NCBI GenBank assembly: GCA_039924425.1
Contig: JBDTAX010000130.1
Location: forward strand, 1 to 22,762
Reading direction: 5' to 3'
Length of the DNA: 22,762 bases
DNA from: GCA-003244245 sp039924425
Lineage (GTDB): Bacteria; Actinomycetota; Actinomycetes; Mycobacteriales; Pseudonocardiaceae
The position numbers and the translations under genes were made by a program. Under the pieces are notes generated by a model. It was not told where the DNA came from and ran no database searches. It saw only the letters and a list, made by a program, of their open reading frames with translations. The number at the start of each line of letters is the position of its first letter. Position 1 is the stretch's first letter. Below are positions 14,578-21,231 of the stretch, piece after piece.

Positions 14578-15519
14578 TCAGGCCAACCTCTGATCACGGA
14601 TCGCCAGGGTGTGTTGGCCGGGTTGGTAGGTGACGTCCCGGATGCCCAGCGCGGCGCCGAGCTGCCCGGCGGGCAGGGTGAGCGGGATCGGGCCGGGGCC
14701 TTGACCAGGGTGGGGCAGGGGGTAGGCGGTGGTGGTCGCGCTGTGGAAGGTGACGTTGCCTTCGGTCTTGGTGAACAGCTGGTGGACGTGGCCGTTGAGG
14801 CAGGTCACAGAGGAGAACCGGCGCAGGTAACTGAGCGCTTGAACGGCGTCGTCGGTGCCCCAGCCCCAGGCCGGGTACATCGCGAACAGCGGGATGTGAC
14901 TGAACACCACGATGGGCGTGTCGGAGGACAAGCCGGCGACGTCCTTGCGGACGAACTCAAGCTGGTCGGTCCCCAGGTGACCGAGCTTCTCCAGGGCCAG
15001 GGTGTTGACCAGCCCGATGACGTGCACGCCCTTGATGTCGAAGCTGTACCAGCCGTCCCCGTGGGTACCGGCGCCGAACATGGCTCGGTACTTCTGCCCG
15101 TGGTCGTCGACGGAGTCGTGCTCGCCGGGCACGGTGAACACCTGCCCAGTGCGCAGCCCGCGCAGCATCTGGCCGACCTGGTCGAACTGGGCCTGGGTGG
15201 ACAGGTGGGTCAGGTCCCCGGTGTGCATCACGAAATCCGGGCGGAACCCCAGAGCGTTGACCTGGTTGATGGCGCGGTTGAACGATCCGGTCACGTCGGT
15301 GTTCGCGGATCCAGTGAAACCTAGGTGGCTGTCACTGAGCTGCACGAACCGCAACGCGTGCGGGTCCTGGGCCAGCGCGGCCGCGGCGGGTGTGCCGCCG
15401 ATGTGGCTGATCACCTCGCCGGCGGTGACAGTGAGCGCCACCGCTGCGCCGAACCACGCGGTGTGCCGCAGCAGCTGGCGGCGGTTCATCCCCTCGGGCC
15501 CGTTCTCGAGCTCACTCAT
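14578..15519 (-). CDS. Tat-exported metallophosphoesterase
   Basis: 313 residues. A twin-arginine signal (NRRQLLRHTAWFGAAVALTV, residues 12-31) leads the protein across the membrane already folded. The calcineurin-like metal site follows in order: D63-S-H65, G101-D102, G132-E-H-D135, S207-H208 and G243-H-V-H246. The third motif is GEHD where most family members have GNHD; the Asn that bridges the metals is a Glu here. A phosphoester substrate outside the cell is expected, but its identity is unknown. Its ATG overlaps the stop of the cupredoxin gene (ATGA), so the two are translated together, and it belongs to the sigma/Rieske/cupredoxin set. Confidence 0.9.
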   Translation of the reverse strand: MSELENGPEGMNRRQLLRHTAWFGAAVALTVTAGEVISHIGGTPAAAALAQDPHALRFVQLSDSHLGFTGSANTDVTGSFNRAINQVNALGFRPDFVMHTGDLTHLSTQAQFDQVGQMLRGLRTGQVFTVPGEHDSVDDHGQKYRAMFGAGTHGDGWYSFDIKGVHVIGLVNTLALEKLGHLGTDQLEFVRKDVAGLSSDTPIVVFSHIPLFAMYPAWGWGTDDAVQALSYLRRFSSVTCLNGHVHQLFTKTEGNVTFHSATTTAYPLPHPGQGPGPIPLTLPAGQLGAALGIRDVTYQPGQHTLAIRDQRLA

Positions 15520-15920
15520 GGCGTCACCACCACGGTGCCCAGCATGAACGGGTGGATCGTGCACAGGTAGTCGAAGCGGCCGGGTGTGGTGAAGGTATAG
15601 CTGTAGGACTGGCCGGTGTTCAGCGTCGCGGAGTGAAACGCCCCGGACATCGCACTCACGGTGTGCGCATCCTGGTCGTGATTGGTCCAGGTGACGGTGG
15701 TGCCGGCCTTCATGGTCACCGTCGCCGGGGAGAACGCGAAATTCATGATTGACACCGCATTGGTGGCCATCGGAGCTGCCGCGACCGGGGGCATTGACAT
15801 TCCGGGCATCGCTTGATCGGCCGGTGCCGGTGCGGCGGTGGCAGGGCCTCCGCAGCCGGCGAAGGCCATGATCCCCGCCGCAACGGCTGGCACCACAAAC
15901 TTGGTTCTGAACTGGCGCAT
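15516..15920 (-). CDS. Lipid-anchored cupredoxin (blue copper protein)
   Basis: 134 residues. The signal peptide ends in the lipobox AFAGC (lipid on C23), then a Met-rich linker (MPGMSMPP) that may gather copper. The cupredoxin domain (about 54-134) has a complete type-1 copper site: H86 in DAHTV, and C120, H123 and M126 in YLCTIHPFM. It should carry electrons or bind copper on the outer face of the membrane. The start ATG 15920 has GAGG 9 bases ahead. The gene overlaps the metallophosphoesterase by ATGA, and a motif shared with the sigma gene stands 36 bp upstream. It may take electrons from the Rieske protein; this is inference. Confidence 0.92.
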   Translation of the reverse strand: MRQFRTKFVVPAVAAGIMAFAGCGGPATAAPAPADQAMPGMSMPPVAAAPMATNAVSIMNFAFSPATVTMKAGTTVTWTNHDQDAHTVSAMSGAFHSATLNTGQSYSYTFTTPGRFDYLCTIHPFMLGTVVVTP

Positions 15921-15956
15921 GATGATCGACCTCTATCCGACCCGACCGTCGCGGGC

Positions 15957-15987
15957 CTCACCAACAGATAGGGGCCGGGGTTACACC
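15957..15987 (-). promoter_or_regulatory. Shared 31-bp motif upstream of cupredoxin (putative sigma-dependent promoter)
   Basis: On the minus strand it reads GGTGTAACCC, six bases, CTATC, three bases, then TGGTGAG. It matches the site at 18790-18820 in 26 of 31 positions and ends 36 bp before the cupredoxin ATG. Its TAA is also the stop codon of the adjoining Rieske remnant. Confidence 0.6.
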
Positions 15988-16016
15988 ACCGGGCCAGGCG
16001 GGACGAAGACCTGCAC
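15981..16016 (-). pseudogene. Remnant of the Rieske gene 3' end
   Basis: Reading the complement gives VQVFVPPGPVV then TAA, against VQVFAPPGPVA-stop in the intact Rieske gene. Over 39 bp (15978-16016 against 17448-17486) only 3 bases differ. Upstream of this tail the similarity stops abruptly. The fragment marks where the Rieske gene once joined the cupredoxin promoter. Confidence 0.75.
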
Positions 16017-16169
16017 TGTGCTGGTCATCAACCGGCTGTTCAACTTCTTCCTGCCGAGTTCGCCACAGATTTGCCAGGTCTGCTCGAGGGCGTCAAGCCT
16101 GCCACGGCAGACGTCGCCGGACATGAAACTGAGTGTGTCGGACCCCGTGGTCAGCCCGGTTGCGCTGTC

Positions 16170-16418
16170 GTGGTCGCCACCGGAAGTCCGTCGGGGCTCG
16201 AGGCAGCCACGTAGCGTCCTGAAACACCCGCCACTGCCCGCACAGTGATGGTGCGTGTCGTGAACTCGACACACCACCCTCACGGCAGGACGGGAGCACA
16301 CCGGCGGTGGACTCGACCGTGCCCGCAGCCTGTATCTGACACATCCCCGGCCCCTGAGCCATTGCGTGCACGACCCGCCGTCACCCATCAACCCCCGACG
16401 GACTTCCGGTCCGACCAC
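16170..16418. mobile_element. MITE-like element with long terminal inverted repeats
   Basis: Bases 16179-16196 (ACCGGAAGTCCGTCGGGG) are matched exactly in inverse by 16393-16410. Allowing one bulge, the inverted repeat extends to 16170 and 16418. The 196-bp interior has no gene I can support but holds another hairpin near 16249-16277 (GGTGCGTGTCG against CGACACACACC-like arms). Small size, long inverted ends and no coding capacity fit a miniature transposable element, but target duplications are not obvious. The ends lie 25 bp from the hydrolase start. Confidence 0.5.
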
Positions 16419-16442
16419 TTAGTGTTACTTGTGGGAGGTGCC

Positions 16443-17321
16443 ATGACCAGCTCCGGCACGACGCCGACGTTCGTGTTGATCCCCGGTATGAGCGCGACGT
16501 CATTCATCTGGACCCCGGTGGTTCGCGAGCTTGCCCTGCGGGGGCACCGCGCCCTGCCCGTCGAGCTGCCCGGCCACGGGTTCGATGCCATATTCCCCGC
16601 CGGCTACCAGTGCCCCCAGGACCCTGAACTGCTCGCGAGGGCGCCATCGCCCCTGGCCGAGCTCACCCTGGAGGACTACGTCGCCCACACGCTGCGGATC
16701 GTGCGCCGAGTCGCCGACCACGGACCGGTGGTCCTGGTCGGGCACAGCATGGGCGGTAGCACCGTGACCGGCGTGGCCAACTCCGCGCCGGAGTTAATAG
16801 CACGCCTGGTGTACCTCTGCGCCTACTGCTGCGTCGAGTCGCCCAGCTTGCTCGCGTACGCTCCCGACCTCGGAGACGCCGACCCCGACGACGTGCTCAC
16901 GCGTGCGCGGCAGGAGGTCTGGATCGGTGACCCCGCCCAGACCGGAGCGGCTCGAACCAATCCCCGTGCCGGAGACCCGAGTGTCCTCGCTGCCCTGCAC
17001 GCGTTCCTGGCGGCAGACCTTGACCCCGCCCTGACGGCGGCGGCGCTTAACTACGCGATGCAACCCGATGAGTCACTGCAAGTCATTCTCGCCAATGCTC
17101 AAGTCAACCCCGCAACCTGGGCTCACCTTCCCCGTACCTATATCCGCACCACACGCGATCGCGTCATACTCCCAGCCGTGCAGGACCGCATGATTGCCGA
17201 AGCCGATGCCCTTGCCCCCACCAACCCTTTTGACGTGCACAGTCTCACGACCAGTCACGCCGCCCCGATCACCCAGCCCGCCGAAATCGCCGACATCCTC
17301 GCCGCCGCAGCCGCGGAATAG
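16443..17321 (+). CDS. Alpha/beta hydrolase (esterase)
   Basis: 292 residues. The alpha/beta-hydrolase fold starts at FVLIPGMSATSFIW, with oxyanion region and nucleophile in G100-H-S102-M-G-G. The acid is probably D239 (TTRDRVI) and the base H272 (TTSHAAPITQP), so the triad is complete. The pattern resembles the methylesterase/salicylate-esterase-like group; substrate unknown. No signal peptide, so cytosolic. ATG 16443 follows GGGAGG at 16433-16438. It is on the opposite strand to the sigma/Rieske/cupredoxin genes it interrupts and is flanked by the two Rieske tails, so it is cargo of an insertion. Codons 118-119 are TTA-ATA, both rare in such GC-rich genomes, in keeping with foreign origin. 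Confidence 0.9.
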   Translation: MTSSGTTPTFVLIPGMSATSFIWTPVVRELALRGHRALPVELPGHGFDAIFPAGYQCPQDPELLARAPSPLAELTLEDYVAHTLRIVRRVADHGPVVLVGHSMGGSTVTGVANSAPELIARLVYLCAYCCVESPSLLAYAPDLGDADPDDVLTRARQEVWIGDPAQTGAARTNPRAGDPSVLAALHAFLAADLDPALTAAALNYAMQPDESLQVILANAQVNPATWAHLPRTYIRTTRDRVILPAVQDRMIAEADALAPTNPFDVHSLTTSHAAPITQPAEIADILAAAAAE

Positions 17322-17450
17322 CGAGGGGTTCACTCATTCTCCTTCGGCGCCCACTATGACCCCGTAAAGCCGAGGCACGGTCACCGTCGAAGCAGTGGGC
17401 GCTGTGCACACCGGCGATGCCGTCCGACGGCGAGGGCGTCTGGACTCGGG

Positions 17451-18149
17451 TTACGCCACCGGGCCAGGGGGGGCGAAGACCTGCACCATGCCTTGGCTCT
17501 CGCGAACCTCCAACCGCGGCAACGCCGCGGGGGGCACCGCCAGCTGGTAGCGCAGCAGCTGCCCGTTGAGCGCGAAGGACGTGGTGTGGCACGGGCAGTT
17601 CAGCCGCTTGGCCGCCGCGTCCAGGGCCAGCCGGCACCCCAGATGTGTGCACACCCCGGACACCGCCCGCAGCTCACCACCGGCGCGGGACACGAACCCG
17701 ACCACCGTACCCAGGTCGAAGCTCTGTGCCCCGCCCTCGGCCAGATCCGCGCTGGCGCTCACCGTGCGCCACTCACCGGTGTTCGGGATCAGCGTCTGTT
17801 CCCCGCCCTGAGCTGGGCTCCGACCGCTGAGAGTGTGGTCGGTCACGGCACCGACCGCCGCCGCGGCCGCCGCGATCGAGGTGGCCGCCACCAACCGCCG
17901 CCGGGTGCCATCCACCCTCGACCCAGCCGCTGGCAAGCGCCGGACATCCTGGTCAGTTTGCGCCTGTGCCAACCGCCGGTGCAGGTCGGTGACGAACTCC
18001 TCGCTCGGTGCCTGCTCGCCCGGCCGGGCGGCCCGCAGCATGATCGCCGCGCGCAGCTCGTCGACGTCGGTCTCCCGCGCGCGAAACGGTCGTGGACGGC
18101 GACCTCGCAGCAGATCCGCGATGAACCGGCGCGCGCCCCGTGCGCTCAT
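17451..18149 (-). CDS. Membrane-anchored Rieske [2Fe-2S] protein, possible anti-sigma factor
   Basis: 232 residues in three parts. Residues 1-85 are a cytosolic, charged helical domain (ELRAAIMLRAARPGEQAPSE then FVTDLHRRL). Residues about 86-102 are one membrane helix. Residues about 115-232 are an outer Rieske domain with both cluster motifs, C167-T-H169-L-G-C172 and C185-P-C187-H188; C172 and C187 can form the disulfide typical of high-potential Rieske centres. Its ATG overlaps the sigma gene stop (ATGA). In sigma operons that place and topology (cytosolic domain, one TM, outer sensor) usually belong to the anti-sigma factor, so this protein may hold the sigma factor and release it on redox change. 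That role is inference; Rieske chemistry is clear. The gene lies 129 bp from the hydrolase stop. Confidence 0.9.
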   Translation of the reverse strand: MSARGARRFIADLLRGRRPRPFRARETDVDELRAAIMLRAARPGEQAPSEEFVTDLHRRLAQAQTDQDVRRLPAAGSRVDGTRRRLVAATSIAAAAAAVGAVTDHTLSGRSPAQGGEQTLIPNTGEWRTVSASADLAEGGAQSFDLGTVVGFVSRAGGELRAVSGVCTHLGCRLALDAAAKRLNCPCHTTSFALNGQLLRYQLAVPPAALPRLEVRESQGMVQVFAPPGPVA

Positions 18150-18757
18150 GTGGTCACCTCCAGCAGCTGCGCGGCCCGGCGCAACGCCCGATGTTGCAAC
18201 ACCTTTGCATACGTCACGCTCACCCCCATCGCCGCCGCAGCCTCACGCACCGAGCAGGCATCCAAGAACCGCAGCTGCAGGATGCGCCGGTAGAGGTCGG
18301 GAAGTTCCGCCAGGATCACGGCCGCCCGCCCCACGGCATCTGAAGACACCGTCTCCGCGGACACCATGTCTGAAGTGGTGTCGGGAAGCAGCTCTTCGTC
18401 ATCACCCAGACTGGTGATCTCCTGACCCAGCGTCCGCCGCCAGTGCCCGGCCAGCACCGTCCGCGCGGTGGCGAACAGGTAGGCCCGCACTTCCCCCACG
18501 CTGGCCGAGACCCGCAGCGGGCGCAGCGCAGCCAGGAACACCTCGGCGGTCAGATCCTCCGCGTCCGCCCGGTTGCCGACCTTGGCGAACATCAGCCGGT
18601 ACACCCGCTCCACGTTGTCCCGGTACACCGCCTCCCAGTCCGGGTAGAACTCGCCGTCGACCACACGTAACTGTGGCGCATGCGCGGCCCGCTCGGCAGC
18701 GCCCCGTTTTTCCGGGGCCCGCTCGGCGGGATCCCGACCACGCCCGGTCCATCCCAT
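18146..18757 (-). CDS. ECF-like RNA polymerase sigma factor
   Basis: 203 residues from ATG 18757. After a basic/acidic N-tail of about 45 residues come region 2 (DWEAVYRDNVERVYRLMFAK, then DAEDLTAEVFLAALRPL) and region 4 (ELPDLYRRILQLRFLDACSV, with helix-turn-helix VREAAAAMGVSVTYAKVLQH). Region 3 is absent, as in ECF sigma factors. The frame is open to 18862, but starts beyond the motif at 18790-18820 are unlikely. GTG 18760 and ATG 18781 are alternatives; GGAGG at 18774-18770 suits 18757-18760. It overlaps the Rieske gene by ATGA. The motif upstream recurs before the cupredoxin gene, so it probably drives its own operon and that one. Confidence 0.92.
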   Translation of the reverse strand: MGWTGRGRDPAERAPEKRGAAERAAHAPQLRVVDGEFYPDWEAVYRDNVERVYRLMFAKVGNRADAEDLTAEVFLAALRPLRVSASVGEVRAYLFATARTVLAGHWRRTLGQEITSLGDDEELLPDTTSDMVSAETVSSDAVGRAAVILAELPDLYRRILQLRFLDACSVREAAAAMGVSVTYAKVLQHRALRRAAQLLEVTT

Positions 18758-18789
18758 CACCCACGCCACCCTCCAGCGCATGCGTCGCC

Positions 18790-18820
18790 CCCACCAGTGG
18801 ATAGGCGCCCGGGTTACACC
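18790..18820 (-). promoter_or_regulatory. Shared 31-bp motif upstream of the sigma gene
   Basis: On the minus strand it reads GGTGTAACCC, six bases, CTATC, three bases, TGGTGGG, 32 bp before ATG 18757 (36 bp at the cupredoxin gene). The block GTGTAACCC resembles ECF -35 boxes. CTATC would then lie closer than the usual 16-17 bp, so which part is the -10 is unclear. The site also lies 41 bp upstream of the divergent DUF2127 gene. Confidence 0.6.
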
Positions 18821-18860
18821 GCTAGCTTGGTGCCACCAGTAACTTGCCCTGGAGGTCAGC

Positions 18861-19337
18861 ATGGCGCAGGCGGATCAGAGCCGGCTGCTGCCGGTGATCG
18901 CGGCGGAGCGGATGCTCCGCGCGGTGCTCCTGGTGGGAGTCGGTGTGATCCTGCTCACCCATGTGCACGCGGACTGGGCGGAGTTCGCGCGACGCTTCGC
19001 TGAGCGGGTCGGGCTCGACCCGGGCCACAACGAGACCGGCCGGCTCATCGGCCGGTTGGGCGGGTTCGCGCCGCGACGGGTGCAGCGATTCGGGGTGATC
19101 GCCATCGGGTACGGGGCGCTGGAGGCGGTAGAGGGCTACGGGCTGTTCCGTCGTCGGCGGTGGGGCGAGTATCTGACCGTCGTGTCGACGGCGTTGTTGT
19201 TCATCCCCGAAGTGCAGGAGCTGCTCAAGCACCCCACGTGGCTGAAGGCGGGCGCGCTGGCCGTCAACGTGGTCATCGTGGTCTACCTGGTTTTCAGGCT
19301 CGTTCGGAGTCGCGCGGCGCACCGATCAGGCACATGA
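18861..19337 (+). CDS. DUF2127-type membrane protein
   Basis: 158 residues with four probable membrane helices. The pattern ERMLRAVLLVGVGVILL, RVQRFGVIAIGYGALEAVEG and RRRWGEYLTVVSTALLFIPE followed by VQELL is that of DUF2127 proteins, small integral membrane proteins of unknown role. The start ATG 18861 has GGAGG at 18851-18855. It is divergent from the sigma gene across about 100 bp, so it may respond to the same signals. Its last 12 bp overlap the 3' end of the convergent membrane protein gene. Confidence 0.85.
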   Translation: MAQADQSRLLPVIAAERMLRAVLLVGVGVILLTHVHADWAEFARRFAERVGLDPGHNETGRLIGRLGGFAPRRVQRFGVIAIGYGALEAVEGYGLFRRRRWGEYLTVVSTALLFIPEVQELLKHPTWLKAGALAVNVVIVVYLVFRLVRSRAAHRSGT

Positions 19338-20234
19338 CGCTGCCCGACCCGCCGCCCCCGCATCAAAGAACTCCAGCCGCACCCCCGGGTCATCCGGCAG
19401 GACCACCGCGGGCGTTCCGAGCCGCCAGCTCGCGGGCAGCAGGATGTAGCGGCCGCTGGCCCGCACTAGCAGACGCAGCCCGTCGTAGCAGTAATAGCGG
19501 CTGTCCTGATCGCCGATCAGCAGGGTCTCCCGGATCCCCGGGCCCTGGAGGAACAGTGGGTGCGGCGAGAAGACGATTACACCTGGAAGATTCGCAACCC
19601 GCCCCGCGATGTATTCCCCGTATTGGTGGCCATCGACCTGGGCGTAGGTCGCCACCGACGAGAGCAGGGTGAGGGTCAGGAACGCCGCGAACGTGACCCG
19701 GGTGAGGACGTCGACCACCTCACTGCCGCCGAGCGGACCGCGCGGCGCTTCGCTTGTCGCACGCCACAGCGTGGTGGAGTAACCGATGAGCAGGACACCC
19801 AGCCCGAGCGACAGGGGGATCGGCCGCGTGGCCGGGTAGGTGACTGCGAGCGAGCCGAGCAGCCCAACGACGCTCAGCACCATCCCGGCCGCGAACAGGA
19901 GCAAGACCGTGCGCTTGCGCCACCGAGGCACCTTCATCACCCGCATCAACCCCAGGTGAACGGGGACTGCGGCGAGGATCGCCAACAGGAGCAGCGTCGC
20001 GGCCCCAAACGTGTATGCGACGCTGTCGAGCAGGTAGTCTTGGACCGAGAACCCGAGCACGGGGTGTTCGATGCTGAACACCCCGTAGATGGCACTAGCC
20101 CTGGCCCAGCCGAAGTACACCAAGAGCGCCGTGATCACGGTGACCGGCACGACGACCTTGCCGGTGATGTGGGTCATCCGCGCTAGGCCCTCACCTGCTC
20201 CCTCCCCCGGGCCCTGCTCCCCGTCCTCCATCAC
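19326..20234 (-). CDS. Polytopic membrane protein of unknown function
   Basis: 302 residues. About four to five hydrophobic helices (near residues 26-44, 69-91, 109-131, 140-156 and 180-200) are followed by a C-terminal domain of about 100 residues outside the membrane (HPLFLQGPGIRETLLIGDQD, then YYCYDGLRLL). The segment YFGWARASAIYGVFSIEHPV ahead of LGFSVQDYLL is shared with a family of unnamed actinobacterial membrane proteins I have seen only as hypothetical. ATG 20234 lies 11 bp after the upstream gene's stop but lacks a ribosome site; ATG 20177 with GGTGAGGG is an alternative. It is probably co-transcribed with the exported protein at 20246-21100. Confidence 0.75.
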   Translation of the reverse strand: MMEDGEQGPGEGAGEGLARMTHITGKVVVPVTVITALLVYFGWARASAIYGVFSIEHPVLGFSVQDYLLDSVAYTFGAATLLLLAILAAVPVHLGLMRVMKVPRWRKRTVLLLFAAGMVLSVVGLLGSLAVTYPATRPIPLSLGLGVLLIGYSTTLWRATSEAPRGPLGGSEVVDVLTRVTFAAFLTLTLLSSVATYAQVDGHQYGEYIAGRVANLPGVIVFSPHPLFLQGPGIRETLLIGDQDSRYYCYDGLRLLVRASGRYILLPASWRLGTPAVVLPDDPGVRLEFFDAGAAGRAASCA

Positions 20235-20245
20235 TCATCGTCCGA

Positions 20246-21100
20246 TCATCGTGACGGAGGGACCGTCGGCGACTCACTGGTGGTTGGCGGCTGGTTGGTC
20301 CTCGGTGGCTCGGTGCTCCTCGGTAGCCCGCTGGGCCTGGTTGGCTCGCTAGTCCTCGTCGGCTCGCTGGTGGTGGGTGGCTCGCTGGTGGCAGGTGGCT
20401 TGCTGGTCATCGGTTCGGTCGACGTTGGCTTCGGCGGGGTGGTCGGGCCCGGAGGGGTGGCGCATTGCGCGATGGCGCTGGGTTCCCTCGCCGCCTGGCA
20501 CAACTCCGTGATGAACAGATCCGCCCTGCCCGGAGCGACCATCAGCGCGTTGTGCAGCGAGTTCTCGGCCTCGGCGTCGTCACCGGCCCGCGCGTACCCG
20601 ACGATTTGCGCGCGGTAGATCAACGTGGCCAGCTCCATCCGCACGTCGTCCGGCACGACCTTGATGGCGCACTCACCCCGCTGGAGTGACTGAAGTCCCG
20701 GTCTGATGTTGTTGCGGTTGACGTCCGCGACGCCCTCGACGGCGTCGGCGATACATCGTGTCGCCCCGCCCGCCGCCTGAGGAGCCTCCTGGCGAGCCTG
20801 CTGGGCTGCCTGCGCGGCGGCGTCAAAGTTCCCTGTTCTCAGGTCTTGACTGGCATTGCTCAGGAGCGCCAGCGCGGGGTCAGGGAGGCTACTACCACCA
20901 TTGAGCGGGACGATCGGGCCCAGCGGGGCGATCGGGGTGATTGAGCCGGCCGGAGCGACTGTATCGACCGATTCACCGTTCTTTCCGCAGGTCGCGGCGA
21001 GGAGCGCGACGGCGGTGAGCGGTCCCAGGAGCACCACCGCGAACCGCTTGCGCGCGGCGCCGCCGCAGATCGCTACCACCGGTCTCCTGGCCAAGCCCAC
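20246..21100 (-). CDS. Exported protein with helical core and Pro/Thr/Ser-rich tail
   Basis: 284 residues from GTG 21100, preceded by the strong site GGAGGAGGTG. The N-terminus is an export signal ending LLAATC (C38); Thr at -1 makes lipidation doubtful. Residues about 75-205 are helical and TPR-like (LLSNASQDLRTGNFDAAAQA, later HNALMVAPGRADLF) with four conserved-looking cysteines. From about residue 220 the tail is a repetitive TSEP/TTSEP stretch, often glycosylated and wall-spanning in such proteins. The tail's DNA (20270-20420) is made of imperfect repeats. Function unknown; likely one transcription unit with the membrane protein downstream. Confidence 0.75.
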   Translation of the reverse strand: MGLARRPVVAICGGAARKRFAVVLLGPLTAVALLAATCGKNGESVDTVAPAGSITPIAPLGPIVPLNGGSSLPDPALALLSNASQDLRTGNFDAAAQAAQQARQEAPQAAGGATRCIADAVEGVADVNRNNIRPGLQSLQRGECAIKVVPDDVRMELATLIYRAQIVGYARAGDDAEAENSLHNALMVAPGRADLFITELCQAAREPSAIAQCATPPGPTTPPKPTSTEPMTSKPPATSEPPTTSEPTRTSEPTRPSGLPRSTEPPRTNQPPTTSESPTVPPSR

Positions 21101-21231
21101 GACGCACCTCCTCCGGGGAACGAGTCACCGACAAGGCCACTAGATACCCGTTGCGGGTGGATCCATAAGGTTGCCCGTGGCGGTTCACCCGCTGGTGAGC
21201 AGCCGAGACGACGTGGTGATGGAGGAGCAGC
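21101..21231. promoter_or_regulatory. Divergent promoter gap between the exported-protein gene and tex
   Basis: 131 bp. On the minus strand TATCTA near 21145-21140 is a possible -10 for the exported-protein gene; it lies beside the small inverted repeat ACCCG-TTG-CGGGT (about 21147-21159). GGAGGAG at 21221-21227 is the ribosome site of tex. No strong -35 is visible in either direction. Confidence 0.3.

Noticed and set aside
16016..16140. Minus-strand peptide MSGDVCRGRLDALEQTWQIC... fused to the Rieske tail, as a possible small protein
   Set aside because: Only the last 11 residues have a known match, and that match is a fragment; the rest shows no family or start signal.
15838..16248. Plus-strand open frame of 136 codons across the cupredoxin upstream region
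   Set aside because: It spans the promoter motif, the Rieske remnant and the inverted repeat, has no ribosome site and no recognisable domain.
20270..20420. Direct repeats resembling a CRISPR or iteron array
   Set aside because: Irregular short units that encode the TSEP-rich tail of an exported protein; no spacer structure.
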